Assembly: GCA_024103215.1 (NCBI GenBank)
Contig: JAGFIY010000127.1
Location: 1-64,000 of the forward strand
Reading direction: 5' to 3'
From: Melioribacteraceae bacterium
GTDB lineage: Bacteria > Bacteroidota > Ignavibacteria > Ignavibacteriales > Melioribacteraceae
DNA length: 64,000 nt
In this document: in pieces, positions 1-7,045 of the stretch
Numbering within the stretch: position 1 is the stretch's first letter
Layout: each line of letters starts with the position of its first letter
The notes under the pieces: generated by a model
Seen by the model: only the letters and a program-made list of their open reading frames with translations
Told to the model about the DNA's origin: nothing
The model's database searches: none
Position numbers and translations under genes: made by a program

Positions 1-219
1 TACCTTTGCCCAATTCGGTTCTTCCATTGTTTGCCAATGTCTAAAAGCTTTCAGTCGCCATTCGGTCATCCATTCAGGTTCTTCTTTCTTTGCAGAAATC
101 ATCCTAATAACATCTTCGTTCAATCCAATCGGGAAATCCTCAGCTTCGATGTCAGATACAAAACCCCATTTATAATCGGATTTCGTAACTTCATCGAGAA
201 CCTTTTTTTCGTCACTCAT
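1..219 (-). CDS. sufB: Fe-S cluster assembly protein SufB (N-terminal part, runs off the window)
   Basis: SufB is the scaffold subunit of the SufBCD complex, which builds iron-sulfur clusters in the cytoplasm. Only the first 73 codons are present, read on the minus strand from an ATG at 219; the rest lies before position 1. The visible residues match the SufB N-terminus: YKWGFVSDIE, then GLNEDVIRMISAKK, EPEWMTEWRLKAFRHW and TMEEPNWAKV. A weak Shine-Dalgarno (GGGTAG) precedes the start. I assign it by this motif string alone, but that block is highly specific to SufB rather than SufD. A TTGACA-type promoter lies about 40-65 bp upstream, so sufB appears to be the first gene of its operon. Confidence 0.93.
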   Translation of the reverse strand, partial: MSDEKKVLDEVTKSDYKWGFVSDIEAEDFPIGLNEDVIRMISAKKEEPEWMTEWRLKAFRHWQTMEEPNWAKV

Positions 220-529
220 ATTTAATCTACCCTTTTCTTTCTGATTTGAAAGTTAAACCTAATCAATCTGGAAAAAAATGTCAAGATTAAGTTTATACAC
301 CCGCTCATCTTTGTCGAATTCACAAAAAAGCTAATAATCGGAAAAAGTTAGGTTTCTATTTAATATCAAATACTAACTACTTGTAAAAGTAAATAATTAT
401 CTAACATTGTTAACTTTATGGCAAAAAATTAAATTGAATTCCATTATTTATTTTTTAATTAAGTCGCGGAAAAGAAATCGTATCAAAATCTGCTGCGGAA
501 TTGTAAAAAACAGAAATCGGAATTTTGGA
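220..529. other. Divergent intergenic region sufB / nuclease
   Basis: About 310 bp of AT-rich DNA separate the two divergent genes. Apart from the sufB promoter I see no RNA gene, terminator or strong repeat. An in-frame upstream extension of the nuclease ORF (from 407) exists, but it encodes a Lys/Arg-rich stretch before the signal peptide and is probably untranslated. Confidence 0.6.
256..284 (-). promoter_or_regulatory. Putative sigma-70-type promoter of sufB
   Basis: On the minus strand a perfect TTGACA (-35, positions 279-284) is followed after exactly 17 bp by TAGGTT (-10, 256-261). The -10 box is weak, as would suit a regulated promoter. The spacing matches the lexA, prs and feo promoters in this window. 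No IscR- or SufR-type operator could be recognised. Confidence 0.5.
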
Positions 530-1747
530 ATGAGAAAAATCTCGAAAAATATTATCAGCCTTTTATTACTCTTTATTCTTTCTTTGCAAGCACAGGAAAA
601 GGTGAAAATTATGACATACAATCTTCTCCAGTATCCCAACAATTATGCAAGCAGAAACGAATATTTCCAAACAGTAGTTGCCACAGTAAATCCGGACATA
701 ATAGTTGTTCAGGAAATGAAAACCAACGCAGGCTTCAATATGTTTGCGTCTCAAGTCTTGGATGGTTCATATTCCGCAGGCGATTTCAACGAAAACGATT
801 TTCTGAATAATGCAATCTATTATAAAACCAATATTTTTCAATTCATAAGTAATGTGGCGATACCAACTGTATTGCGTGATATTAATCAATTTACACTTGT
901 TCATAAAATCACTGCCGATACAATAATAATATATTCGGTACATCTTAAGTCGAGTCAAGGTTATGAACAACAGAGGTTGAGCGAAGTGAACAGTCTGAGA
1001 GAAGTAACCGATAGACTTCAAAGTGATGCAAATTATATTGTTCTTGGTGATTTTAACATCTACACATCAAATGAACCGGCTTTTCAAAGATTATTAGATC
1101 AATCTGCTGCAGGGTATTTTCTTGATCCTCTTAACGCTCCCGGTGATTGGAATAACAATCCGAACTTCGCCTATCTTCACACTCAATCAACTCGTTATAA
1201 TAATATAGGAGATGGCGGTGCGAGCGGAGGATTAGATGATAGATTTGATATGATTTTAATATCACAGTCTGTTTTGGATTATGGAGGAATAGATTACATT
1301 GAAGGGACCTATAAACCAATAGGTAATGATGGAGCACATTTTAATAAATCTATAAACGAGCTTCCTAATAATGCTGTATCCGCTGAGGTTGCGAATGCAT
1401 TGTTTTTTGCCTCAGATCATCTGCCCGTCGCTGCTGAGTTTTATTTTGGGGTATCAACATCGGTTGATGAATTTACAATTCCAACAGAAATAGAATTAAG
1501 TCAAAATTATCCGAATCCGTTCAACCCGGAGACAACTATTAATTTCACAATTCCAAAACCGGATTATATTAAATTGATTGTTTCGAATTTACTTGGTGAA
1601 ACAATAGAAATAATGCTTAATGATTACATTCAGCAAGGCAGCTATGATATAAGTTTTGACGGCGGGGAACTTTCGTCGGGAATTTACTTTTACTCACTTA
1701 TCTCTTCGGGAAGCGTTATCACCAAGAAAATGATGCTTATCAAATAG
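530..1747 (+). CDS. Secreted endonuclease/exonuclease/phosphatase-family protein with T9SS sorting domain
   Basis: This is a 405-residue exported hydrolase of the EEP superfamily (DNase I, sphingomyelinase, inositol phosphatase fold). The ATG at 530 is preferred over the upstream in-frame start at 407 because it gives a clean signal peptide (MRKISKN, hydrophobic core, cut near SLQAQ). Family motifs appear in order: TYN, VVQEM (catalytic Glu), SVHLKS, VLGDFNIY (Asp/Asn pair) and SDHLPV (Asp-His). Residues from about 325 to the end form a type A sorting domain with ELSQNYPNPFNPETTI and a terminal KKMMLIK. Such domains are removed on passage through the type IX system. The substrate could be nucleic acid or a phospho-ester; the sequence does not decide. 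It converges on the sugar transferase with a 4-bp gap. Confidence 0.85.
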   Translation: MRKISKNIISLLLLFILSLQAQEKVKIMTYNLLQYPNNYASRNEYFQTVVATVNPDIIVVQEMKTNAGFNMFASQVLDGSYSAGDFNENDFLNNAIYYKTNIFQFISNVAIPTVLRDINQFTLVHKITADTIIIYSVHLKSSQGYEQQRLSEVNSLREVTDRLQSDANYIVLGDFNIYTSNEPAFQRLLDQSAAGYFLDPLNAPGDWNNNPNFAYLHTQSTRYNNIGDGGASGGLDDRFDMILISQSVLDYGGIDYIEGTYKPIGNDGAHFNKSINELPNNAVSAEVANALFFASDHLPVAAEFYFGVSTSVDEFTIPTEIELSQNYPNPFNPETTINFTIPKPDYIKLIVSNLLGETIEIMLNDYIQQGSYDISFDGGELSSGIYFYSLISSGSVITKKMMLIK

Positions 1748-1751
1748 AGTA

Positions 1752-2606
1752 TCAACCGGTTTTACTTTCCTCTTCGTCTGATACCGGAGGAAGTTTGATA
1801 ATACGGACTGTTGATTGATCTTTGTCAACAGTTTTGTAAGTATCGCTAGCGTACCACCAACTCTCGGGTAAGTCAATCTTATAAATAAAACTTTTATCAT
1901 CATAATGATCGGAAAGAATATCTATCGAGAATGAGGAACCATCAGAAAAAATCTTGAAAGGATAATTTTTCCGAACGGAGTTAGTCAATTCAAGTGCATC
2001 GGATTTATTGGCTCCTAGGATAACCATTAAAGTTGAGAAAATTATTTTTAGGTCCAATCTAAAAGATTTAAGATGATCATACAAAAGGTCTAAGCCGACT
2101 AAATTTTCAACTCCTTCATTTCGATTACCGAATACTTGCCATAAACCTGTAATCCCGGGTTTGCATCTTATTTTATCTCTAAGCAAGTACCATTCTTCTT
2201 TTTCTCTTTTTATGAGTTCAAGTTCGTTGATCATTAACGGACGAGGTCCAATAAAATTCATTTGCCCAAGTATAATGTTTAACAACTGAGGCAGTTCATC
2301 CAAACCGGTTTTTCGAATAAATTTTAGCACTCCGTGAATTTGACTGTTCAATTCATCCTTCAAAAAGATATGCTTAAGTTCTTTTGTCTTTAGATGCTCT
2401 TCGGGATCTCTTTTTAAAGTTCGAAACTTAAAAATTCTAAATCGATATTTATCTAAAGATAATCCACGCTCTTGAAGAAAAATTGGAAACTGTTTAGTGT
2501 AGAAAAAGGACAAAACGGAAACAAAAATGAAAACCGGCATAAGTAAAGCTATAAGCAATAAAGCCGCAAACCTATCAACGATATTTTTTATTATTCCATG
2601 CATCAT
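1752..2606 (-). CDS. Bacterial sugar transferase (undecaprenyl-phosphate glycosyl-1-phosphate transferase family)
   Basis: This 284-residue protein belongs to the WcaJ/PglC-like polyprenyl-phosphate sugar-1-phosphate transferases. They put the first sugar phosphate on undecaprenyl phosphate at the inner membrane. An N-terminal hydrophobic segment (about residues 14-36) is followed by the catalytic core: FKFRTL, RKTGLDELPQL with the Asp-Glu pair, MNFIGPRPL, and CKPGITGLWQVFGN. The last 65 or so residues (acidic, Trp- and Asp-rich) do not belong to the core and are unrecognised. I chose the ATG at 2606 because it overlaps the stop of the upstream permease as TAATG, which implies translational coupling; a TTG at 2624 is also in frame. 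The sugar is unknown. Confidence 0.87.
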   Translation of the reverse strand: MMHGIIKNIVDRFAALLLIALLMPVFIFVSVLSFFYTKQFPIFLQERGLSLDKYRFRIFKFRTLKRDPEEHLKTKELKHIFLKDELNSQIHGVLKFIRKTGLDELPQLLNIILGQMNFIGPRPLMINELELIKREKEEWYLLRDKIRCKPGITGLWQVFGNRNEGVENLVGLDLLYDHLKSFRLDLKIIFSTLMVILGANKSDALELTNSVRKNYPFKIFSDGSSFSIDILSDHYDDKSFIYKIDLPESWWYASDTYKTVDKDQSTVRIIKLPPVSDEEESKTG

Positions 2607-3367
2607 TAAAAAGTAATTGTCCAAAGCAGATAATCGAATATAAGAATTAATGCTGCACTTAACACGAAAGATCTAATTGTTGATTTACCAACTCCTTCTG
2701 CACCACCTTCAGTTCTCAATCCTATATGACAGCCGAGAAGCGCTGTAATTCCACCGAAAATAATTCCTTTAGTGATTCCGAAAAATAAATCTCCAAGCAC
2801 AAAAAATCTTTGAACAGAATCAAAAAAAACAGCATAACTTATACCAAGAAAAAAATTAGAGATAAAATAAGCCCCTGCAACAGCAATTACATTGGCAAAT
2901 ATAACAAGAATTGGCATTGTAAATATTGATGCAAAAAACCTTGGCATTGCCAAATATCTGATTGGACTAATTCCCATTGTTTCCAATGCATCAATTTGCT
3001 CGGTTACTTTCATCGATCCCAATTCTGCGGCAATCGAAGCACCTACTCTTCCTGCAATTACAATAGCAGTAAGCACAGGGCCAAGTTCCGTGAAAATAGC
3101 TTTACTTGTAGCAGTTCCAATAAACGAAAGCGGGGCAACGCCTTTCAATTGATATGCAGCTTGCCAGGCAGCAACAGCTCCTGTAAAAACAGCTATTATA
3201 AAAACGAGTGGAATTGAATTAACACCGATATGTTCCATTTGGTAGAACAGAAGTTTTCTGCTTCGCACAATTGATGGGAAAAACTTAAATATCCTAAAAA
3301 ACAACGTGCTTACCTGACCGATTTCAGCAACAGTTTTTAACATTTTTCTGCCGATAAAACTTAGCAT
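2606..3367 (-). CDS. mlaE: MlaE/YrbE-family ABC transporter permease
   Basis: This 253-residue inner-membrane permease is of the type that moves phospholipids between inner and outer membranes (MlaE of MlaFEDB, Mce systems). The core signature is clear: GAVAAWQAAYQLKG, FTELGPVLTAIVIAGRVGAS, AAELGSMKVTEQIDALE and MGISPIRYL, with about five hydrophobic segments. The ATG at 3367 is preceded by AGGAAAG. The usual partner genes for the ATPase (mlaF) and the MCE-domain protein (mlaD) are not downstream; a coupled sugar transferase takes their place. They may lie elsewhere in the genome. The function is from family knowledge and the sugar-transferase link is inference. Confidence 0.9.
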   Translation of the reverse strand: MLSFIGRKMLKTVAEIGQVSTLFFRIFKFFPSIVRSRKLLFYQMEHIGVNSIPLVFIIAVFTGAVAAWQAAYQLKGVAPLSFIGTATSKAIFTELGPVLTAIVIAGRVGASIAAELGSMKVTEQIDALETMGISPIRYLAMPRFFASIFTMPILVIFANVIAVAGAYFISNFFLGISYAVFFDSVQRFFVLGDLFFGITKGIIFGGITALLGCHIGLRTEGGAEGVGKSTIRSFVLSAALILIFDYLLWTITF

Positions 3368-3486
3368 TTTGCTTTCCTAAAAAATTTTTCAAAGATACCA
3401 AATTGCAGATTTAATTGGGCAAATTTAATTCCTACATCCAACTCTTTTTTAATTGCATGGAATTATATATTTTAGAATAAATTATA

Positions 3487-3510
3487 AACAAACTGATGAA
3501 TATGTTTGTT
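3487..3510. repeat. Inverted repeat in the ilvE leader
   Basis: A 7-bp perfect inverted repeat, AACAAAC (3487-3493) and GTTTGTT (3504-3510), spaced by 10 nt, lies about 42 bp before the ilvE start. It could be an operator or an RNA hairpin. In such AT-rich DNA it may also be chance. Confidence 0.3.
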
Positions 3511-3551
3511 GGTTTGTACTATTTGATTAAAGAAATATGTAGAGGTAATTT

Positions 3552-4622
3552 ATGGCTGAAATTATAATTGCTCCAACAGTAGAAAAAGTAGATGTAAAAA
3601 TTCCCGATAAGTTAATATTCGGACGCACTTTCACTACTCACCTTTTTGAAATGACATATGATGAAGAACTGGGAGGATGGCAGAATCCTACAATCAAAAA
3701 ATTTTCAGAGTTGAGTATTAATCCCGCAGCACTTGTCTTCCACTATGGTCAGTCAATTTTTGAAGGACTAAAAGCTTACAAACAGGATGACGGAAGAATT
3801 GCCCTTTTCCGACCGGAAAAGAATTTTGAACGCCTGAACAGTTCTGCAAAACGAATGTGTATCCCAGAAATCGATATTGATTTTGTACTCAATGCACTTA
3901 AAGAATTGATAAGTCTTGATCGTGACTGGATTCCGACAAAACCCGGTCACTCGCTTTACATCCGCCCATTGGTTTTTGCTTATGACCCTTTCCTCGGCGT
4001 CAGACCTGGAGGCAAGTACAAATTCTTTATTATGCTTAGTCCAGTTGGTCCCTATTACCCTGAAGGTTTCAAACCGGTGCCTATACTCGCATCGGATAAG
4101 TATGTAAGAGCTGTGCGCGGTGGTGTTGGCGATTGTAAAACTGCAGGCAATTATGCGGCTAGTCTTCTTGCACAAGCCGAAGCAAAAAAAGAAGGATTCA
4201 CACAAGTGCTTTATCTGGATGCACTCGAAAGAAAATATCTCGAAGAAGTTGGAACAATGAATATTTTCGTTCACTTCGAAGATGAAGTAGCTACTCCCGG
4301 ATTAGGTGGTACAATACTTCCCGGAATTACAAGAATGTCCGTTCTTGAGATTCTAAAAGATTGGGGTTATAATGTGAATGAAAGAAATATTTCGATCGAT
4401 GAGGTTATTGAATCCCACAAAAATGGCAAATTAAAGGAACTATTTGGAACTGGTACTGCAGCCGTAATTTCTTCAGTAGGAAGATTAAAATATAAAGATT
4501 TCGAAGCTGTATTTAATAACGGCGAAGTTGGAGAACTTGGTCAAAAGCTCTATAAAGAACTAACAGACCTTCATTACGGAAGAAAAGAAGACCTTCGAGG
4601 CTGGCTCACATACATTGATTAG
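3552..4622 (+). CDS. ilvE: Branched-chain amino acid aminotransferase
   Basis: This 356-residue class IV PLP aminotransferase interconverts Leu, Ile and Val with their 2-oxo acids, using 2-oxoglutarate. It acts in the cytoplasm as the last step of branched-chain synthesis. The sequence follows the larger BCAT type: LVFHYGQSIFEGLKAY, LFRPEKNFERLNSSAKRM, LYIRPLVFA, GGVGDCKTAGNYAASLLAQA with the PLP lysine at K196, EEVGTMNIF, and the C-terminal GTGTAAVISSVGRL. Length and domain order are complete. The ATG is preceded by AGAGGT. It is monocistronic: it has its own leader with an inverted repeat and is followed directly by a strong terminator. Confidence 0.96.
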   Translation: MAEIIIAPTVEKVDVKIPDKLIFGRTFTTHLFEMTYDEELGGWQNPTIKKFSELSINPAALVFHYGQSIFEGLKAYKQDDGRIALFRPEKNFERLNSSAKRMCIPEIDIDFVLNALKELISLDRDWIPTKPGHSLYIRPLVFAYDPFLGVRPGGKYKFFIMLSPVGPYYPEGFKPVPILASDKYVRAVRGGVGDCKTAGNYAASLLAQAEAKKEGFTQVLYLDALERKYLEEVGTMNIFVHFEDEVATPGLGGTILPGITRMSVLEILKDWGYNVNERNISIDEVIESHKNGKLKELFGTGTAAVISSVGRLKYKDFEAVFNNGEVGELGQKLYKELTDLHYGRKEDLRGWLTYID

Positions 4623-4646
4623 ACTCAAGAACAACTTTTTTTTATG

Positions 4647-4671
4647 ACCCGCTCCGGCGGGTTATTTTTTT
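4647..4671 (+). terminator. Rho-independent terminator after ilvE
   Basis: The stem ACCCGC / GCGGGT (4647-4652 and 4657-4662) with a TCCG loop is followed by TATTTTTTT. It lies only 3 bp before the lexA -35 box and so separates the two units. Confidence 0.9.
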
Positions 4672-4673
4672 GC

Positions 4674-4702
4674 TTGACAAGTGTTCATATGTACACTATA
4701 TT
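4674..4702 (+). promoter_or_regulatory. lexA promoter with candidate LexA operator in the spacer
   Basis: TTGACA (4674-4679) and TATATT (4697-4702) are separated by 17 bp, a near-consensus sigma-70 promoter. Sixteen of the 17 spacer bases form the near-perfect palindrome GTGTTCATATGTACAC (4681-4696; one mismatched pair). Polymerase and a dimer bound there would exclude each other, as expected for LexA autorepression. Two direct copies of ACACTATATT (4693-4702, 4719-4728) and an inverted TGTTCA / TGAACA pair (4682-4687, 4708-4713) lie in the same 50 bp. The palindrome does not match the E. coli (CTGT-N8-ACAG) or Gram-positive (GAAC-N4-GTTC) LexA boxes. Confidence 0.7.
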
Positions 4703-4728
4703 TGTAGTGAACAAAAGGACACTATATT

Positions 4729-5367
4729 ATGAGCCGAGAATTAACAGACCGTCAAAAAGAAATATTAGAATTCATTGAAAGTTATTTGGAGTTAAACGGC
4801 TACCCTCCAACATATCGAGAAATAGGCAAACATTTCAATATTTCTTCGACTTTTGGTGTTAAAAGACATATAGACGCATTAATTAAGAAAGGTTATTTAA
4901 GCTCGGAACGGAATTCAAGCCGGGTTCTTTCGCTTGTTAATGCGGAAAAAATGCTGGAAAAACAATCAAACTCAAATTCCGTTGAAATACCAGTTGTAGG
5001 TCGCGTTGCGGCAGGCTATCCCATCTTTGCTCAAGAAAATATTGAAGGAATATTGAATATTGATTCTTCACTCGTGTATGGTAGGGATAAAGTGTTTGCC
5101 TTAAAAGTTCAAGGTGATAGTATGATAAACGCCGGAATTCTAGAAGGTGATCTTGTAATTGTTAAACAACAGAAAGAAGCCAAAGAAGGTGAAATTATTA
5201 TTGCCTTACTTGGTGATGAATCCACGGTAAAGAGATTTTCGCAGCCGGATGATTCTAAAATCAATTTGATTCCTGAAAACGAAAAATACAACGTTATTGA
5301 AGTAAAAGACTCTGACGATTTTTCGGTTGTCGGTAAAGTAATAGGTGTTTTCAGACATTATAATTAA
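4729..5367 (+). CDS. lexA: LexA repressor (SOS regulator, self-cleaving)
   Basis: LexA represses DNA-damage genes until RecA filaments trigger its self-cleavage. This 212-residue protein has the winged-helix DNA-binding domain (residues 1-70: LTDRQKEILEFIE, YPPTYREIGKHF, STFGVKRHIDALIKKGYL). A linker and the S24 peptidase domain follow. The cleavage site is Ala95-Gly96 within VGRVAAGYP, the nucleophile is Ser131 (GDSM) and the general base is Lys168 (STVKRF), so it should be fully active. The ATG is preceded by AGGA. Two small genes follow closely (10- and 11-bp gaps) before a terminator, so all three should be induced together if LexA controls its own promoter. Confidence 0.96.
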   Translation: MSRELTDRQKEILEFIESYLELNGYPPTYREIGKHFNISSTFGVKRHIDALIKKGYLSSERNSSRVLSLVNAEKMLEKQSNSNSVEIPVVGRVAAGYPIFAQENIEGILNIDSSLVYGRDKVFALKVQGDSMINAGILEGDLVIVKQQKEAKEGEIIIALLGDESTVKRFSQPDDSKINLIPENEKYNVIEVKDSDDFSVVGKVIGVFRHYN

Positions 5368-5377
5368 GAGAGAAAAA

Positions 5378-5626
5378 ATGAAGACCGAGATTTTTGAGAA
5401 AGCAATACGAAATAGAAATAGAATTAATTTCTTTTACGACACAAAAGAAGTTACACTTGAACCTTATTATATCGGATTCAATCATTCCGGTAAAAAAGTT
5501 GTGTTTGGCAGAGTTATAAGTTCAAGCCAAATAAAAATGTTTGAATTCGAAAAGATTTTTAATATTAAACTAATTGCCAAACCTCAGTTCTCACCTATTA
5601 TCCCGTTGATGGCAATGGTAAACTAA
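5378..5626 (+). CDS. Small WYL-like domain protein in the lexA operon
   Basis: This 82-residue protein resembles a stand-alone WYL domain. It has an N-terminal EKAIRNRNRINFFYD, then a LEPYYIGF strand, a central KKVVFGRVISS, and MFEFEKIFNIKLI. This follows the order of WYL domains: basic helix, 'YR' strand, 'P...' strand, then an 'F.ldRI' end. WYL domains are ligand- or nucleic-acid-sensing modules, common in regulators of DNA-damage responses and phage defence. No helix-turn-helix is attached here. I chose the ATG at 5378 (after AGAGAG) over an upstream in-frame start that would overlap lexA. The WYL assignment is by eye and needs a profile search. Confidence 0.6.
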   Translation: MKTEIFEKAIRNRNRINFFYDTKEVTLEPYYIGFNHSGKKVVFGRVISSSQIKMFEFEKIFNIKLIAKPQFSPIIPLMAMVN

Positions 5627-5637
5627 CGGGGGATGTT

Positions 5638-6030
5638 ATGAAAAAACAACTATCTCAAGAGCAAAAAGTAGACCAATTGATTAAGACATTCTGGAAAAAC
5701 GGATATTTAACACTAAGCAGAAAATATGGAACTTATTTGCCGGAACCTTCACCAATCGGGAATTACGAAGTAGATGTTGTCGGAAAAAAGGTTAAAAAAT
5801 ATGCTATCGGAATTACTTTAAATGAAAATGATTTGAATGACCCTAACCTTAGACGTAAAATCGAGTTCCTTGCCTCTCGACAAACTCGCAACACGAATAA
5901 CCGGGTTATGCTGTTCGTGGGGGTCGAAAACAATCTAATAAAACGGACACGCGGACTTATAAAATTAATTCCGGAAGAAATTAGAAAATTCATTAAAGTG
6001 GTACCACATTCCCACCAAAGATATAACTAA
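5638..6030 (+). CDS. Unknown 130-residue protein in the lexA operon (possible nuclease-like fold)
   Basis: I do not recognise this gene by name. It is 130 residues, basic, soluble, with a strong Shine-Dalgarno (GGGGG) before its ATG. The stretch NYEVDVVGKKVKKYAIGI resembles the Asp-containing strand of PD-(D/E)XK nuclease folds (a 'VDVV...' strand, then a second strand that normally carries E-x-K). A charged helix (LRRKIEFLASR) and another strand (RVMLFVGVE) follow. The canonical ExK is not obvious; the second strand reads YAIGIT, so activity cannot be claimed. Its position third in the lexA operon, directly before the terminator, suggests DNA-damage induction. That link is inference. Confidence 0.55.
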   Translation: MKKQLSQEQKVDQLIKTFWKNGYLTLSRKYGTYLPEPSPIGNYEVDVVGKKVKKYAIGITLNENDLNDPNLRRKIEFLASRQTRNTNNRVMLFVGVENNLIKRTRGLIKLIPEEIRKFIKVVPHSHQRYN

Positions 6031-6036
6031 AAACTC

Positions 6037-6061
6037 ACTCCCCTTGCGGGGAGTTTTTTTT
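6037..6061 (+). terminator. Rho-independent terminator of the lexA operon
   Basis: A perfect 7-bp stem ACTCCCC / GGGGAGT (6037-6043 and 6048-6054) with loop TTGC is followed by seven T residues. Confidence 0.95.
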
Positions 6062-6223
6062 GCCCGTTATTTTTTCTATTTAATTTCTTTTTTTTTGACA
6101 CCTTTTCAAATATGCTTTGTATAAGGTCAGTTGTTGGTTAAAAAGATATAGTATTTATGATTTCTTGAAATTGAGACAACCCTAAGGTATATTACGCAGT
6201 CGTATTAAAATAAATAATATTAA

Positions 6224-7045
6224 GTGCTCAAAAGAAAATTAAAGCAAAAAGAGATCAATTTACTTGAAAAGGTTCGTGATCAGGGAAACATTCCTCAGCA
6301 TATTGCTATAATCATGGACGGTAACGGCCGTTGGGCGAGAAAAAGAAAACTTCCCCGTGTCGCCGGACATCAATATGGAATTGAAACCGTAAGAAATGTA
6401 GTTGAGGCTTGCACTGTTCTTGGAGTGAAATATTTGACATTATACACATTTTCAACAGAGAATTGGAAACGCCCGGTAACAGAAGTTTCTACACTGATGA
6501 GATTGATAGTTAAAAGTCTCCAAAGCGAAACAAATGAACTACATGCGAATAACATTAAGTTAAAATCGATTGGTGAAACTTGTAATCTACCTGAAGATGT
6601 TCAAAAAGAATTATTAGATGCAGAAGAGAAAACCAAGGATAATGCTAAAATGGTATTAAATCTTGCTCTTAGTTACAGTGGGAGAAGGGAAATTACTGAA
6701 GCCGTAAAAAAGATTGCAGAAGATGCAAAAACTGGAAAATTAAAATCTGAAATTAATGAACAACTTATTTCAAATTATTTGTACACGAAGGATATACCCG
6801 ACCCTGATCTTGTAATACGAAGCGGCGGTGAACATCGGGTAAGCAACTTCTTGTTATGGCAGATCGCTTATTCGGAAATTTATGTAACTGACTTACTTTG
6901 GCCTGATTTTGGGACCGAAGCACTTATTGATGCAATTAAGGATTATAAAAATAGAGAAAGAAGATTCGGACTTGTAAGTGAACAAATATCGAAAAACTCC
7001 AAAAAAACTCATAATGTTGGATCACTCCCTAAATCGATTGCTTAA
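6224..7045 (+). CDS. uppS: Isoprenyl transferase (undecaprenyl diphosphate synthase)
   Basis: UppS condenses isopentenyl diphosphates in cis onto farnesyl diphosphate to make the C55 carrier for peptidoglycan and LPS sugars. The 273-residue protein has the family motifs in order: IAIIMDGNGRWARKR with catalytic Asp32, GHQYGIETVRNVVEAC, LTLYTFSTENWKRP, and LVIRSGGEHRVSNFLLWQ followed by AYSEIYVTDLLWPDF. A GTG at 6224 starts it; no better ATG lies nearby. The 3' end overlaps the bamA start by 32 bp, so the two are probably coupled. A TTGACA at 6095-6100 could belong to its promoter, but no well-spaced -10 is evident. Confidence 0.95.
   Translation: MLKRKLKQKEINLLEKVRDQGNIPQHIAIIMDGNGRWARKRKLPRVAGHQYGIETVRNVVEACTVLGVKYLTLYTFSTENWKRPVTEVSTLMRLIVKSLQSETNELHANNIKLKSIGETCNLPEDVQKELLDAEEKTKDNAKMVLNLALSYSGRREITEAVKKIAEDAKTGKLKSEINEQLISNYLYTKDIPDPDLVIRSGGEHRVSNFLLWQIAYSEIYVTDLLWPDFGTEALIDAIKDYKNRERRFGLVSEQISKNSKKTHNVGSLPKSIA

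Noticed and set aside
407-529. N-terminal extension of the secreted nuclease
   Set aside because: It would put a basic 41-residue stretch before a standard signal peptide. The ATG at 530 is more plausible.
3768-4274. 168-codon ORF antisense to ilvE
   Set aside because: It is a shadow of the strongly conserved ilvE frame and its translation matches no fold.
6095-6125. TTGACA upstream of uppS as a promoter
   Set aside because: The only decent -10 (TATAAG) is 19 bp away. The spacing is too long to list as a supported promoter.
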